Below, piece after piece: positions 7,058 to 15,093 of a DNA stretch of 36,452 nt (position 1 is its first letter; every line of letters starts with the position of its first letter). Under the pieces are notes generated by a model. It made no database searches, had not been told where the DNA came from, and saw nothing but the letters and a program-made list of their open reading frames with translations. The translations under genes were made by a program, and so were the position numbers. The stretch spans positions 1-36,452 of the forward strand of contig JAIKYF010000143.1 in the NCBI GenBank assembly GCA_024683495.1, written 5' to 3'. Source of the DNA: Bacilli bacterium (GTDB lineage: Bacteria; Bacillota_I; Bacilli_A; RFN20; CAG-826).

Positions 7058-8764
7058 ATGAGCATTGTAGAAGAAAATTACCAAAGATGGTTGAACTCCG
7101 AGAAAGTCCCAGCCGACCAAAAAGATGTCCTCCGCAAAATGAGCGGCGAACAAAAAGACGATTCGTTCTTCAAAGAAATCGAATTCGGGACCGGCGGCAT
7201 GCGTGGGGTCCTTGGCCCCGGCACCAACCGCATTAATGAATTCACCATCAAGAAAGTCACGGTGGCTTTTGGACAAAGCTTAATCGATCTTAGTAGAGAG
7301 GCTAGAGCTAGAGGTGTCGTCATCTCTCATGATAACCGCCACTTCAGCCGCGAGTATTCTGAACTTGCCGCAAAAGTCTTAAATAAGATGGGCATTAACG
7401 CCTACTTATTCGATTCTCTCCGCCCCACTCCGGAATTATCCTATGCCGTCAGATACATGCACGCCATCGGTGGCATCATGATCACCGCCTCCCATAACCC
7501 CAAAGAATATAACGGTTATAAGGTCTATGACGAAAAGGGTTGCCAGTTAACTCCTGAGAAGATTCAGCCAATGCTTGATATCTTAGCCTCCTTACCTGAT
7601 GAATTAACCGTTGAACCTCCCGTTTATTCCGTTGAAGGTGTGACCAAACCCCTTGGGCCCGAAGTCGATGATGACTATGTCAAAGAGGTCGAAGCCACCC
7701 AAATCAATCCCGATTTAAACAAGAAGGGCTTCAAGATCGTCTATACCCCAAACCACGGCACCTCCTTAGAGAATGCCTTAAGAGTCTTCAAGGACTGTGG
7801 TTATGAAATCTATCCAGTCGAATGCCAGTGCACTCATGATCCCGACTTCTCTGGCACCCTCTCTCCCAACCCCGAAGTCGCCGAGGCCTATATCGAACCA
7901 ATCAAATTGGCCAAGCAAATAGGCGCTCAGTTGATTGTCATGACCGATCCAGACGGTGATAGATGCGGCTTAGCCTATCTCTCCTCCAAGGGCACTTATG
8001 AAAGATTAACCGGCAACGAATCCGCCGCCTTATTAATCGATTATCTCCTTTCTGAAAGAAAGCGTTTGGGCACTCTAAGTGACAACGGGGTCATCTATGA
8101 CACCATCGTCTCCAGCGATTTAGGCAGAAAAGTTGCCGCCAACTACGGCGTCAAAGCAGAAAGCTTCTTGACCGGCTTCAAATTCATCGGTGACCGCATT
8201 GCTTATTATGAAGATAGAGGCAACGGACATAAATTTGAATTTGGTTACGAAGAATCCTATGGCTGCTTAGTCGCTCCATTCGTCAGAGATAAAGACGGCA
8301 TCCAGGCAATCCTTCTCTATTCCGAAATGGCTTTATGGTATCACTTAAAAGGCATCACTCTTGATGTGGCCATCGATAATCTCCAAAAGAGATTCGGATA
8401 TCACTACGACATCCAAAAAGCCCTCAAGTTCGAAGGTTCTGCTGGCTTTGGCCGCATGATGAAGCTTATGGAAGATCTTCACACCAATCCTCCAAAAGAA
8501 ATCCTCGGCTTAAAGGTCGTCAGAGTGGAAGACTACATCAAACTCGAAGCCGTCAACGCCGACGGAAGCAAAGAAAAACTCGTTCTTCCAAAATCCGAAG
8601 TCGTGAAACTCTTCCTTGAAGACGGCTCTTGGATCGCTGTCCGTCCATCCGGCACCGAACCCAAGTGCAAGTTCTATGTCGAGGTCGTCTCCAAAGCCCA
8701 GGAAGGCTTAGATAAGAAGGCTGATGATTTGGCCGAATCTCTTAAAAAGAGCCTTGGTTTGTAA
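7058..8764 (+). CDS. pgcA: Phospho-sugar mutase (alpha-phosphoglucomutase, PgcA type)
   Basis: 568 residues from the ATG at 7058, close to B. subtilis PgcA. Interconverts glucose-6-phosphate and glucose-1-phosphate, feeding glycolipid and cell-envelope sugar synthesis. The four family sites are all present: phosphoserine loop TASHNPKEYNGYK (S145), metal loop DPDGDR, sugar-binding GYEESYG, and phosphate-binding RPSGTEPK near the C terminus. The frame is open up to 6932, but the first 42 residues of that version show no family similarity, while MSIVEENYQRWL is a normal start with GGGAAAGG about 10 bases upstream. Codons are strongly C-ending like the host genes. A phosphomannomutase or dual activity cannot be excluded. 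A strong terminator follows at 8782. Confidence 0.93.
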   Translation: MSIVEENYQRWLNSEKVPADQKDVLRKMSGEQKDDSFFKEIEFGTGGMRGVLGPGTNRINEFTIKKVTVAFGQSLIDLSREARARGVVISHDNRHFSREYSELAAKVLNKMGINAYLFDSLRPTPELSYAVRYMHAIGGIMITASHNPKEYNGYKVYDEKGCQLTPEKIQPMLDILASLPDELTVEPPVYSVEGVTKPLGPEVDDDYVKEVEATQINPDLNKKGFKIVYTPNHGTSLENALRVFKDCGYEIYPVECQCTHDPDFSGTLSPNPEVAEAYIEPIKLAKQIGAQLIVMTDPDGDRCGLAYLSSKGTYERLTGNESAALLIDYLLSERKRLGTLSDNGVIYDTIVSSDLGRKVAANYGVKAESFLTGFKFIGDRIAYYEDRGNGHKFEFGYEESYGCLVAPFVRDKDGIQAILLYSEMALWYHLKGITLDVAIDNLQKRFGYHYDIQKALKFEGSAGFGRMMKLMEDLHTNPPKEILGLKVVRVEDYIKLEAVNADGSKEKLVLPKSEVVKLFLEDGSWIAVRPSGTEPKCKFYVEVVSKAQEGLDKKADDLAESLKKSLGL

Positions 8765-8781
8765 GGGATTTTCAAAAATTT

Positions 8782-8806
8782 AGCCGTGTGTGAGCACGGC
8801 TTTTTT
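8782..8806 (+). terminator. Rho-independent terminator after phosphoglucomutase
   Basis: Stem AGCCGTG (8782-8788), 6-base loop, CACGGCT (8795-8801), then a run of T. Confidence 0.9.
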
Positions 8807-8836
8807 CTATCTTTTCGGTACCTGAGAAAAGATAGC

Positions 8837-8862
8837 AAAAAAGGCCATCGTTTCCGATGACC
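8837..8862 (-). terminator. Rho-independent terminator after rpmE
   Basis: On the minus strand GGTCATCG-GAAA-CGATGGCC followed by TTTTTT: an 8-bp stem with a GAAA tetraloop, about 18 bases after the rpmE stop. Confidence 0.9.
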
Positions 8863-8879
8863 AATTTCTTCTATTTATC

Positions 8880-9089
8880 TTATTTACCGACTTTGGCAAG
8901 TTTTCTGTTGAACTTATCAATACGGCCGTCAGCCTGGATGGTACGCTGCTTGCCAGTGTAGAATGGGTGGCAGTTCGAGCAGGTATCAACCTTGATCTCT
9001 TTCAACACGGATCCGGTTTCGAAGGTGGCACCGCAGCTAACGCAGGTGACAACACACTTCTGATAATTTGGATGGATGTCTTTCTTCAT
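8880..9089 (-). CDS. rpmE: 50S ribosomal protein L31
   Basis: 69 residues from the ATG at 9089, which has AAGGAG 8 to 9 bases upstream; the longer frame to 9197 would cross the promoter and is rejected. [10 protein letters not shown] is the standard L31 start. Cys in CVVTC, CVSC and CSNC make it a zinc-binding (C+) L31. It bridges the subunits on the large ribosomal subunit. It is a single-gene unit with its own promoter (9145-9173) and terminator. C+ L31 genes are often paired with a Zur-controlled C- paralogue; no paralogue is in this window. Confidence 0.97.
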   Translation of the reverse strand: MKKDIHPNYQKCVVTCVSCGATFETGSVLKEIKVDTCSNCHPFYTGKQRTIQADGRIDKFNRKLAKVGK

Positions 9090-9144
9090 TTTCTTACTCC
9101 TTTCGCCTTGTGGTATGAAACTCACAAAGAGAGTTACGGGTGTA

Positions 9145-9173
9145 ATATTAAGCGATAGGTCGACTTTGTGCAA
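9145..9173 (-). promoter_or_regulatory. rpmE: rpmE promoter
   Basis: Minus strand TTGCAC (9173-9168), 17-base spacer, TAATAT (9150-9145), giving a leader of about 50 bases that contains a small AACTC...GAGTT hairpin. Confidence 0.75.
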
Positions 9174-9177
9174 GATA

Positions 9178-9191
9178 AATTCTATAGAATT
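9178..9191. promoter_or_regulatory. 14-bp perfect palindrome upstream of the rpmE promoter
   Basis: AATTCTATAGAATT, four bases upstream of the rpmE -35. It could be a regulator site or an AT-rich upstream element; nothing identifies the binder. Confidence 0.35.
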
Positions 9192-9288
9192 TGGCAATTT
9201 TAACAGTTGATGGGTTCACATTATAGAAAATATCCGTTTATCCGCCTCTTCTACGTTAATCATCTTCTAGCACGCGGATGATGATAAA

Positions 9289-9297
9289 TGATACAAT
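9289..9297 (+). promoter_or_regulatory. Extended -10 promoter for the phosphatase gene
   Basis: TGA-TACAAT ends 15 bases before the ATG at 9313, so the leader would be only about 9 bases with no Shine-Dalgarno: a near-leaderless mRNA. Confidence 0.5.
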
Positions 9298-9312
9298 TTC
9301 ACGTAGATAGTT

Positions 9313-10092
9313 ATGAATAAGAAATTACTCGTGCTCGAGGGGGTCAAAAACTTCCGCAGCCTCCATAGCGCAGGCAAGAATAGAAAAGGCAAGAAGGTCA
9401 TCAAAGACCGTTTTTATCGTTCGGCGGCATTAGACCATCTCCCCCAGGAATCCTTCGAAGATTTCCTCAATAAATACAAAATCAGAAGAATCATCGATTT
9501 AAGAACGGACTTGGAAGTCACCGAAAAACCCGATCCCTCAATCAAGGGGGTTGAGTATTACCACATCCCGGTTATGCAAGAAACCAACAACGGAGTCGCA
9601 AGAAACGAAGAAAAGAAATCCATCGCCGAAAGGGTCGCGGGTTATCTTGAACTTGAAGAAACCTATGCCAAACTCGGCACCGAAGAATACCCTCTTCAAC
9701 AATTAGGCAAAGCCGTTAGACTTTGTCTAGACCTTGATGAAGGGGCCGTTCTCTGGCATTGCTCGGCTGGCAAAGATCGAACCGGAATCATCGCCTATTT
9801 GCTTCTTAAGATGCTCGATTTCAACATGAAGGAAATTTATAAAGATTATCTTCTCACCAACACTGGAGCCAGACGTTATGCCTGGAGGCTCCGTTTCGAA
9901 ACCTTCTTCAAATATGGAGATCGCAAATTAGCCAGAAAAGTCTGGAGAACCTTCATAGCCAGGAAGAAATATCTAGATGCCTTCGCTGAGGCAATCGAAA
10001 AGTCCTGTGGATCATTAGAGAACTTCTATGAGATCTATTGCGGGTATGGCCGCAAGGACTTCGCAGAGTTTAGAAAAAAATTATTAAAATAG
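9313..10092 (+). CDS. Tyrosine/dual-specificity phosphatase (Y_phosphatase3-like)
   Basis: 259 residues with the Cys-phosphatase loop HCSAGKDRTG (C150 nucleophile, R156 phosphate-binding) and an upstream Asp candidate in the IIDLRTDLE block at 60-68. The N-terminal LEGVKNFRSL block and FYRSAALDHL are typical of the Y_phosphatase3 (IphP/PtpB-like) family, which removes phosphate from protein Tyr or from phosphoinositides. No signal peptide is seen, so it should be cytoplasmic. The ATG at 9313 lacks a Shine-Dalgarno sequence and is very near its -10. It stands alone, followed by a bidirectional terminator. The substrate is unknown. Confidence 0.88.
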   Translation: MNKKLLVLEGVKNFRSLHSAGKNRKGKKVIKDRFYRSAALDHLPQESFEDFLNKYKIRRIIDLRTDLEVTEKPDPSIKGVEYYHIPVMQETNNGVARNEEKKSIAERVAGYLELEETYAKLGTEEYPLQQLGKAVRLCLDLDEGAVLWHCSAGKDRTGIIAYLLLKMLDFNMKEIYKDYLLTNTGARRYAWRLRFETFFKYGDRKLARKVWRTFIARKKYLDAFAEAIEKSCGSLENFYEIYCGYGRKDFAEFRKKLLK

Positions 10093-10167
10093 TTCCGAAA
10101 AATAATAGGGTTGCCTCAGTGTGGCAACCCTATTTTCATTTATGAAAAACGAGCTTATTTTTCGGAA
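10093..10167. terminator. Bidirectional terminator inside a wider inverted repeat
   Basis: Inner stem AATAGGGTTGCC (10104-10115), 7-base loop, GGCAACCCTATT (10123-10134). It serves the phosphatase (+) and the membrane protein (-). An outer 13-bp perfect pair, TTCCGAAAAATAA (10093-10105) and TTATTTTTCGGAA (10155-10167), encloses it; the right arm includes the stop codon of the minus-strand gene. Confidence 0.85.
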
Positions 10168-10622
10168 TTCCCTTGCAAATCCTCATCGGATTTCATTTTT
10201 CTTGCCGTCAAAATGGTTTTAATTCCAATCACCACTTCCACCGCCGCAACCGCGAAGACAGGGATTGTGGAGACCATCGCGATGGAGGCGTTTCTTTTGC
10301 CGACGTAGACTAGGAATAAAACACTCGCGAGGATTAAGGCTCCGAAATATGCGGTTAAGGCAATTCCGAGGATTCTCATGGAATTGCTGTTGTCAGTTGA
10401 TTTGAATAAGACATATTCGGCCACCAACATGACGATAAGACCTAAGACCGATAATCCTAACGGCAGATAAACGTATTGAGTCAAGGCGGCTTCGGTTAAG
10501 CTCTTCTCTCCTAAGGGATAAGGATAGATTCCGGCGGTGAAGACTAGATAAGTAAAGATAGTCGCTCCGCCGGCGATAAGTAGATAAGATGTGAGTTTTT
10601 TAACGATTCTGGCTACTTCCAT
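10155..10622 (-). CDS. Small four-helix membrane protein, unknown function
   Basis: 155 residues with four hydrophobic segments at about 13-32, 50-70, 83-106 and 113-133, and a charged C-terminal tail (KMKSDEDLQGNSEK). I do not recognise a family or any catalytic motif. The ATG at 10622 directly follows the stop of the metallo-hydrolase gene (10624), whose last bases provide GGAGGAG as ribosome site, so the two are coupled. Terminates in the hairpin at 10104-10134. Confidence 0.8.
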   Translation of the reverse strand: MEVARIVKKLTSYLLIAGGATIFTYLVFTAGIYPYPLGEKSLTEAALTQYVYLPLGLSVLGLIVMLVAEYVLFKSTDNSNSMRILGIALTAYFGALILASVLFLVYVGKRNASIAMVSTIPVFAVAAVEVVIGIKTILTARKMKSDEDLQGNSEK

Positions 10623-10623
10623 A

Positions 10624-11223
10624 TTACTCCTCCACTAAATCGATAGTTTGTCCGGGTCTCATGAGCATCGCCACGTCCGAGGTGACTTTCATGGCTTGCT
10701 GATAATCAAAGAGCATTCCTGGCTTCATATGCATCGGGATCATGTGCTTTGGCTTAATGACTTCCGCAGCTTTGGTGGCCATTTCCGGACTCATAGTATA
10801 GTAGCCATCAATTGGCAACAAAGCATAGTTGATGTTGAGTTTAGCTAATTCAGACATCTCTGGAAGATAATCCGTATCCCCGGAATGATAGATCTTGATT
10901 CCGTCTACTGTAATGACATATCCCACGCATTCAGCGCGGTTATGGTGGGAATTTTCGGCGGGAACGGCCTTAACTTCAATGTCATCTAGATAGAATTCCC
11001 GATATTCTCCATTTTGTAAGGCGTCCTTGGCCCTGATGACGATGGTTCTATCTTTAAGGGTGATCATGTGGATGGCGTTATGGTCATAATGCTCATGGGT
11101 GATCAAAACATAGTCTGCTGGTAGGTCATAGCCTCCGCCGGCATAAGGATCGATATAGATGATTTTGCCTTTATTAGTATAGATTCTAAATGAGGCGTGA
11201 CCTTGATAGAGAAGTTTAGCCAT
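10624..11223 (-). CDS. Metallo-beta-lactamase-fold hydrolase (UPF0173 type)
   Basis: 199 residues. The zinc-binding motif HEHYDH lies at 43-48 (H43, H45, D47, H48), followed by the second metal region YHSGDTDYLPEM near 112-122 and a late His (IPMHMKPG). Start MAKLLYQGHASFRI and overall length fit the UPF0173/YtkL-type group of stand-alone metal-dependent hydrolases; substrate unknown. No signal peptide, so it is cytoplasmic. The ATG at 11223 has GGAGGAC 8 bases upstream. First gene of a two-gene unit with the small membrane protein. Confidence 0.9.
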   Translation of the reverse strand: MAKLLYQGHASFRIYTNKGKIIYIDPYAGGGYDLPADYVLITHEHYDHNAIHMITLKDRTIVIRAKDALQNGEYREFYLDDIEVKAVPAENSHHNRAECVGYVITVDGIKIYHSGDTDYLPEMSELAKLNINYALLPIDGYYTMSPEMATKAAEVIKPKHMIPMHMKPGMLFDYQQAMKVTSDVAMLMRPGQTIDLVEE

Positions 11224-11319
11224 AAATGTCCTCCGAGTCGCTTTAGTTTATCACGAAAGAAAAGGGGAGTAATCGAATATATGTCACTTTTAATAAAAAG
11301 TGATTATATCTAGACAATG

Positions 11320-11328
11320 TGGTATCAT
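11320..11328 (+). promoter_or_regulatory. tldD: Extended -10 promoter for tldD-tldE
   Basis: TGG-TATCAT, about 28 bases before the tldD ATG, with AAGGAGG between. No clear -35. Confidence 0.5.
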
Positions 11329-11356
11329 TCGCTCATTAAGGAGGAAATGATTAATC

Positions 11357-12763
11357 ATGATCTCAAAATCACTCGCTCTGAAGGTTCTTAACGCAGCGTT
11401 AGAAACCGGCGGAGATTATGCCGAAATCTACGTTGAAGACACCAAAACCAACGCTGTCTCACTAGAAAACGGCAAAGTCGAGACTAGTTCTCGTAACGAA
11501 TCATATGGCGCCGGAATCCGTATTCTCAACGGCTTTAGAAGCGCTTATGGTTACACATCCGATTTAAGCGAAAAGAGTTTGCTCGCTTTAGCTAAATCTT
11601 TAGCGGCCTCTTACCAAGGTGAACGCAAAATCACCGTCAAATCCCTCACCAAACAACGCGTGAAGGTCTTAAACAAAATCGATCAGCCTCTCGCCAGCGT
11701 CCCCACTACCGAGAAAATCGAAGTCTTGAAAGAAGCCTATTCCATCATCCACGAAAGCGATCCAAGAATCGTCCGTGTCATCACTGGCTTCTCCGATTAT
11801 CACACCGATATCGAAATCTTTAATGCCGAAGGTGAAGAAGGAAAGCAATTCAATAACTTCCAAGAAAGAGGAAGGATGACGATGCTGGCCTTCGCTTCCG
11901 ATGGCGAAAAGATGGAGACCTACTTCTCCGGTCCCGCCCGCTTCGCTGGCTGGGGATATTTCAAAAATGAGCTTGATTGGAGAAAAGAAGCCAAAACCGT
12001 CGCTGAGAAAGTCATTATGATGCTCGGGGCGGATGAATGCCCATCCGGACGGTTCCCAGTCGTCATCACCAATGGCTGGGGTGGCGTCTTATTCCACGAA
12101 GCCTGTGGCCATCCACTTGAAGCCTCCGCCACCGCTAAAGGCTTATCCTGCTTCTCTGGCTGCATTGGCCAACAAATCGCCTCGCCACTAGTCAGCGCTT
12201 ATGATGATGGGACCATTCCTAACGAATGGGGCTCCAATAACCTCGATGACGAAGGCGTTCCCACCAAAAAGAATATGCTCATCAAAGATGGCATCTGCGT
12301 TGGTTTCATGGTCGATAGATTAAACGGCAGGCGTTTAGGGATGGAGCCTAACGGCACCGCCCGTCGCCAAAGCTTCCATTATGAGCCAACTTCCAGAATG
12401 TCCAATACCTATATCGCCGCGGGCAAAGATGACCCTGAACAAATCATCAAGGACACCAAGTTAGGTGTTTATGTCACCAATTTCGGCGGAGGTTCGGTCA
12501 ACCCCGCCACCGGAGAATTCAACTTCTCGGCTTCTGAGGCCTATATCATTAGGGATGGCAAGGTCTGCGAACCCGTCAGAGGCTGCACCTTAATCGGCAC
12601 CGGCAAAGATGTTCTCATGAACATCGATAGAGTCGGTAAGGATCTGGCCTTAGGCCAAGGCATGTGCGGGGCCGCATCTGGCTATATCCCCGTTGATGTT
12701 GGTCAACCAACCATCCGCTTAAAGGAAATCACCGTCGGCGGAAGAGGAGGAGAATTAAAATGA
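11357..12763 (+). CDS. tldD: TldD, metalloprotease subunit
   Basis: 468 residues. TldD with TldE forms a heterodimeric zinc protease that degrades unfolded peptides; in enterobacteria it matures microcin B17 and acts on CcdA. The HExxxH zinc motif is HEACGH at 247-252, in the expected context GGVLFHEACGHPLEA. Glycine-rich C-terminal blocks (NFGGGSVNPATGEF, GTGKDVL) are typical. The ATG at 11357 has AAGGAGG upstream. The gene overlaps tldE by 4 bases (ATGA). No precursor-peptide gene is seen nearby, so a housekeeping proteolytic role is more likely than natural-product maturation. Confidence 0.95.
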   Translation: MISKSLALKVLNAALETGGDYAEIYVEDTKTNAVSLENGKVETSSRNESYGAGIRILNGFRSAYGYTSDLSEKSLLALAKSLAASYQGERKITVKSLTKQRVKVLNKIDQPLASVPTTEKIEVLKEAYSIIHESDPRIVRVITGFSDYHTDIEIFNAEGEEGKQFNNFQERGRMTMLAFASDGEKMETYFSGPARFAGWGYFKNELDWRKEAKTVAEKVIMMLGADECPSGRFPVVITNGWGGVLFHEACGHPLEASATAKGLSCFSGCIGQQIASPLVSAYDDGTIPNEWGSNNLDDEGVPTKKNMLIKDGICVGFMVDRLNGRRLGMEPNGTARRQSFHYEPTSRMSNTYIAAGKDDPEQIIKDTKLGVYVTNFGGGSVNPATGEFNFSASEAYIIRDGKVCEPVRGCTLIGTGKDVLMNIDRVGKDLALGQGMCGAASGYIPVDVGQPTIRLKEITVGGRGGELK

Positions 12764-14079
12764 ACGTCAAAAAATTCTTTGAATTAGCGAAGGAGAAAGG
12801 ATTAAGCGATTGCCAAATCCAAATCAGCAAATCCAAATCCACCGATATCGGCATCTTCCGTAAAGAAATCGATAGCTACACCATCAGCGATTCTCAATCC
12901 ATCAAAGCCTGTGGTATCTATAATGGCAAATTCGCCTCCTGCACCACTAACCGCCTCGACAAAAACGCCTTTGAGTTCCTCATTAACGGCATCATCGATG
13001 CAGCCACCGTTTCTGAAAAAGAAGAATCGGTCGATTTATTCGAAGGAAGCGAGAAATATCATAAGAAGAACGTCTTCAATCCCGCTTTAGCGGAATTTCC
13101 GATTGAAAAGAAGATCGAACTCTTATTCCAAATCGAGAAAGATATCTTAGCTTCCGACCCCCGCGTCAGCGAAGTCGAAACCGTCAGCTACCGCGAAACC
13201 GAATCCTCTTCGGCCTTCTATAGCTCCAAGGGTCTTAAATTATCTCAAAAGAGAAATCTCTTCACTCTCGTCGCCGGAGCCGTAGGTAAGCAAGGCGAAG
13301 AAACCAAAACCGCCTATAACTTCTTCTATGGCAATGACTTCTCTAAGGTTGACGAGAAGAAATTCGTCAAAGAACTCATTGATGAATTACTTCCTCAATT
13401 CGGCGGCACCCAGTGCAAAGCCGCGAAGTATCCAACTGTCTTAAGATACGATATCTTCTCATCTTTCGTTGGTTATTTCATCGCTTCAGCCTCTGCTGAC
13501 GAAGTCCAAAGACACACCAGTTTCTTAGGTGATAAACTCCATCAGAAAGTCGCCTCCAAGAAGATCACCATCTCCGAAAGACCTCTCGATAAGAACCCAT
13601 TCTTCACCTACTTCGATGATGAAGGCGTGGCCACCTATAACAAAGACATCGTCAAAGGTGGCGTCCTCGAAACCTTCTTATATAATAGAGAGACCGCGAA
13701 GAAAGATGGTGTCTCCACCACCGGAAACGGCTATTGGGCCGGTTCCAAGATCGGTACCGACACCGGATTCATCAAAGTCAAACAAGGGAAAAAATCCTTC
13801 GAGGAGATGATCGCCCCCATCAAAGAAGGCGTCTACATCACCGATATCGCAGGTTTAGGAACCGGCATGAACTCCACAACCGGCAATTTCTCCTGCCAAG
13901 CCTCTGGTTATATGATTCGCGATGGCAAAGTCGCCGAGCCTCTTAATCTCATCACCTTATCGGGTAACCTCTTAAAGATGTTCGCCGATGTCAAAGATAT
14001 CGACAAACAAGACGCCATCCAATCGTCAATCAACTGCCCAGATGTCTTCATCAAAAAGATGTCAATCGGCGGTAAATAG
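12760..14079 (+). CDS. pmbA: TldE/PmbA, partner subunit of TldD
   Basis: 439 residues, homologous to TldD in its C-terminal half (GLGTGMNSTTGNFSCQASGYMI) but without the HExxxH motif, as expected for the non-catalytic TldE subunit. The ATG overlaps the tldD stop; the Shine-Dalgarno GGAGGAG lies inside the end of tldD. Together they form the intact TldD-TldE pair. A strong terminator follows at 14105. Confidence 0.93.
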   Translation: MNVKKFFELAKEKGLSDCQIQISKSKSTDIGIFRKEIDSYTISDSQSIKACGIYNGKFASCTTNRLDKNAFEFLINGIIDAATVSEKEESVDLFEGSEKYHKKNVFNPALAEFPIEKKIELLFQIEKDILASDPRVSEVETVSYRETESSSAFYSSKGLKLSQKRNLFTLVAGAVGKQGEETKTAYNFFYGNDFSKVDEKKFVKELIDELLPQFGGTQCKAAKYPTVLRYDIFSSFVGYFIASASADEVQRHTSFLGDKLHQKVASKKITISERPLDKNPFFTYFDDEGVATYNKDIVKGGVLETFLYNRETAKKDGVSTTGNGYWAGSKIGTDTGFIKVKQGKKSFEEMIAPIKEGVYITDIAGLGTGMNSTTGNFSCQASGYMIRDGKVAEPLNLITLSGNLLKMFADVKDIDKQDAIQSSINCPDVFIKKMSIGGK

Positions 14080-14104
14080 TTAACGCTATTCACCAAATTC
14101 CCCT

Positions 14105-14140
14105 AAAGACGGGCCTTACAAAGGGCTCGTCTTTATTTTT
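14105..14140 (+). terminator. Rho-independent terminator after tldE
   Basis: AAAGACGGGCC (14105-14115) pairs with GGCTCGTCTTT (14124-14134) with one G-U pair, followed by ATTTTT. Confidence 0.88.
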
Positions 14141-14165
14141 GCGAAAAACATAAGCAAAAATCCGA

Positions 14166-14216
14166 TTGACACAACATCTATTTACGGAATGATAATTGAT
14201 ATTTATATCATTATCA
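14166..14216 (+). promoter_or_regulatory. Promoter-like site with overlapping bulged palindrome
   Basis: TTGACA at 14166-14171 is a perfect -35; GATAAT at 14191-14196 is a -10 candidate with a long 19-base spacer. Overlapping it is TGATAA-T-TGATAT-TT-ATATCATTATCA (14190-14216), an inverted repeat of 12-base arms with one unpaired T. This is a typical operator position and may serve autoregulation of the downstream antitoxin-like gene. Confidence 0.5.
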
Positions 14217-14280
14217 CATTCATCGAAAAGCATAACAAAACAATATGTATTATTGTTACTTATTTACCTAAATCAAAGGT

Positions 14281-14286
14281 TATAAT
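14281..14286 (+). promoter_or_regulatory. Perfect -10 (TATAAT) next to the AbiEi-like start
   Basis: TATAAT ends 11 bases before the ATG at 14298, so a transcript from here would have almost no leader. There is no Shine-Dalgarno in front of this ATG, which fits leaderless translation. Confidence 0.45.
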
Positions 14287-14297
14287 ATAATTCGATT

Positions 14298-14918
14298 ATG
14301 ACAAAAGATTTATTAAAGATAATTAAATCAAAATATAAAGAAAATGAACTATTTAGCCTCGGTGAAATAGCTTCTAAATATCAAAGCTATGAATTATTGA
14401 AGGTAGATATATCCAGATTGGTAAAAGAAGGCAAGATCGCCAAGGCTTCCCATGGCGTCTATTATCTTGTCAGTAGAAAAAAGGGCATAGCCCCTTCTAT
14501 CTATGATTTGGTTGAGCTTAAATATCTCAAAAACGGAAATCATACGATCGGATTCTATTCCGGAGAGTCATATATCCAATCCATCTCTAAAGCAGGGTTA
14601 GAGGGGCATAAAATCGAAATATACAGCAACAAATGTACCTCTGGTAAACGTGAAATGAATCTCATGGGGCATAGAATCATCTTGAGACGTCCATATATCA
14701 AAATATCCGATGATAACTGCCGAATTAATGCGTTTTTAACCTATATATCCACCGCTGCTGCGTCTGATATAGAGACGTTTTATCCAATTTTAGCGAATCA
14801 TATTAGAACCCAGCATTTCTCAGCCGACGATGTGATTTCTTTATCTACTAACTATCCTGACAAAATGACTGCAAAACTCCTTTCAAGCGATTTATATAGG
14901 TCATTATGGAAACATTAA
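14298..14918 (+). CDS. AbiEi-like / DUF6088-like type IV antitoxin, orphan
   Basis: 206 residues. The N-terminal winged-helix region (residues about 1-55: LFSLGEIASKYQSYELLKVDISRLVKEGKI) followed by AKASHGVYYLVSR is the signature of AbiEi/DUF6088-type antitoxins, which repress their own promoter and counter an AbiEii nucleotidyltransferase toxin. The C-terminal part (KIEIYSNKC..., RIILRRPYIKI) fits the antitoxin domain. No AbiEii-like gene is adjacent: the next 175 bases are non-coding and the next gene is on the other strand. Codons are AT-richer than in tldD-tldE, suggesting acquisition. It has no Shine-Dalgarno. Could also be a stand-alone regulator. Confidence 0.75.
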   Translation: MTKDLLKIIKSKYKENELFSLGEIASKYQSYELLKVDISRLVKEGKIAKASHGVYYLVSRKKGIAPSIYDLVELKYLKNGNHTIGFYSGESYIQSISKAGLEGHKIEIYSNKCTSGKREMNLMGHRIILRRPYIKISDDNCRINAFLTYISTAAASDIETFYPILANHIRTQHFSADDVISLSTNYPDKMTAKLLSSDLYRSLWKH

Positions 14919-14938
14919 CATTTTTATAATTTCTAGGT

Positions 14939-14960
14939 TTTTACATGGGGTCATGTAAAA
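14939..14960. repeat. Hairpin after the AbiEi-like gene
   Basis: TTTTACATG-GGGT-CATGTAAAA, perfect 9-bp arms, 20 bases after the stop. It lacks a T-run, so it may be an mRNA end-stabiliser or a binding site. A shorter relative, TTTACAT-N6-ATGTAAA, lies at 15033-15052. Confidence 0.5.
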
Positions 14961-15050
14961 TTATAAACTAGGAAATATATTTGATAATTACTATAAATCT
15001 TTTTAAATTGTTAAAGAAATGTACCCTCAAAATTTACATAGATGCATGTA

Positions 15051-15074
15051 AAAAAGCCGCAAACGCGGCTTTTT
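15051..15074. terminator. Bidirectional terminator between AbiEi-like and M50-like genes
   Basis: AAAAAGCCGC-AAAC-GCGGCTTTTT: a 10-bp perfect stem with T-runs on both strands. It ends the long minus-strand run. Confidence 0.9.
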
Positions 15075-15093
15075 GGTGTTATGTTGTAAACGC

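Noticed and set aside
9090-9197. Extension of rpmE upstream to 9197
   Set aside because: Crosses the rpmE promoter; L31 begins at MKKDIHP with AAGGAG upstream.
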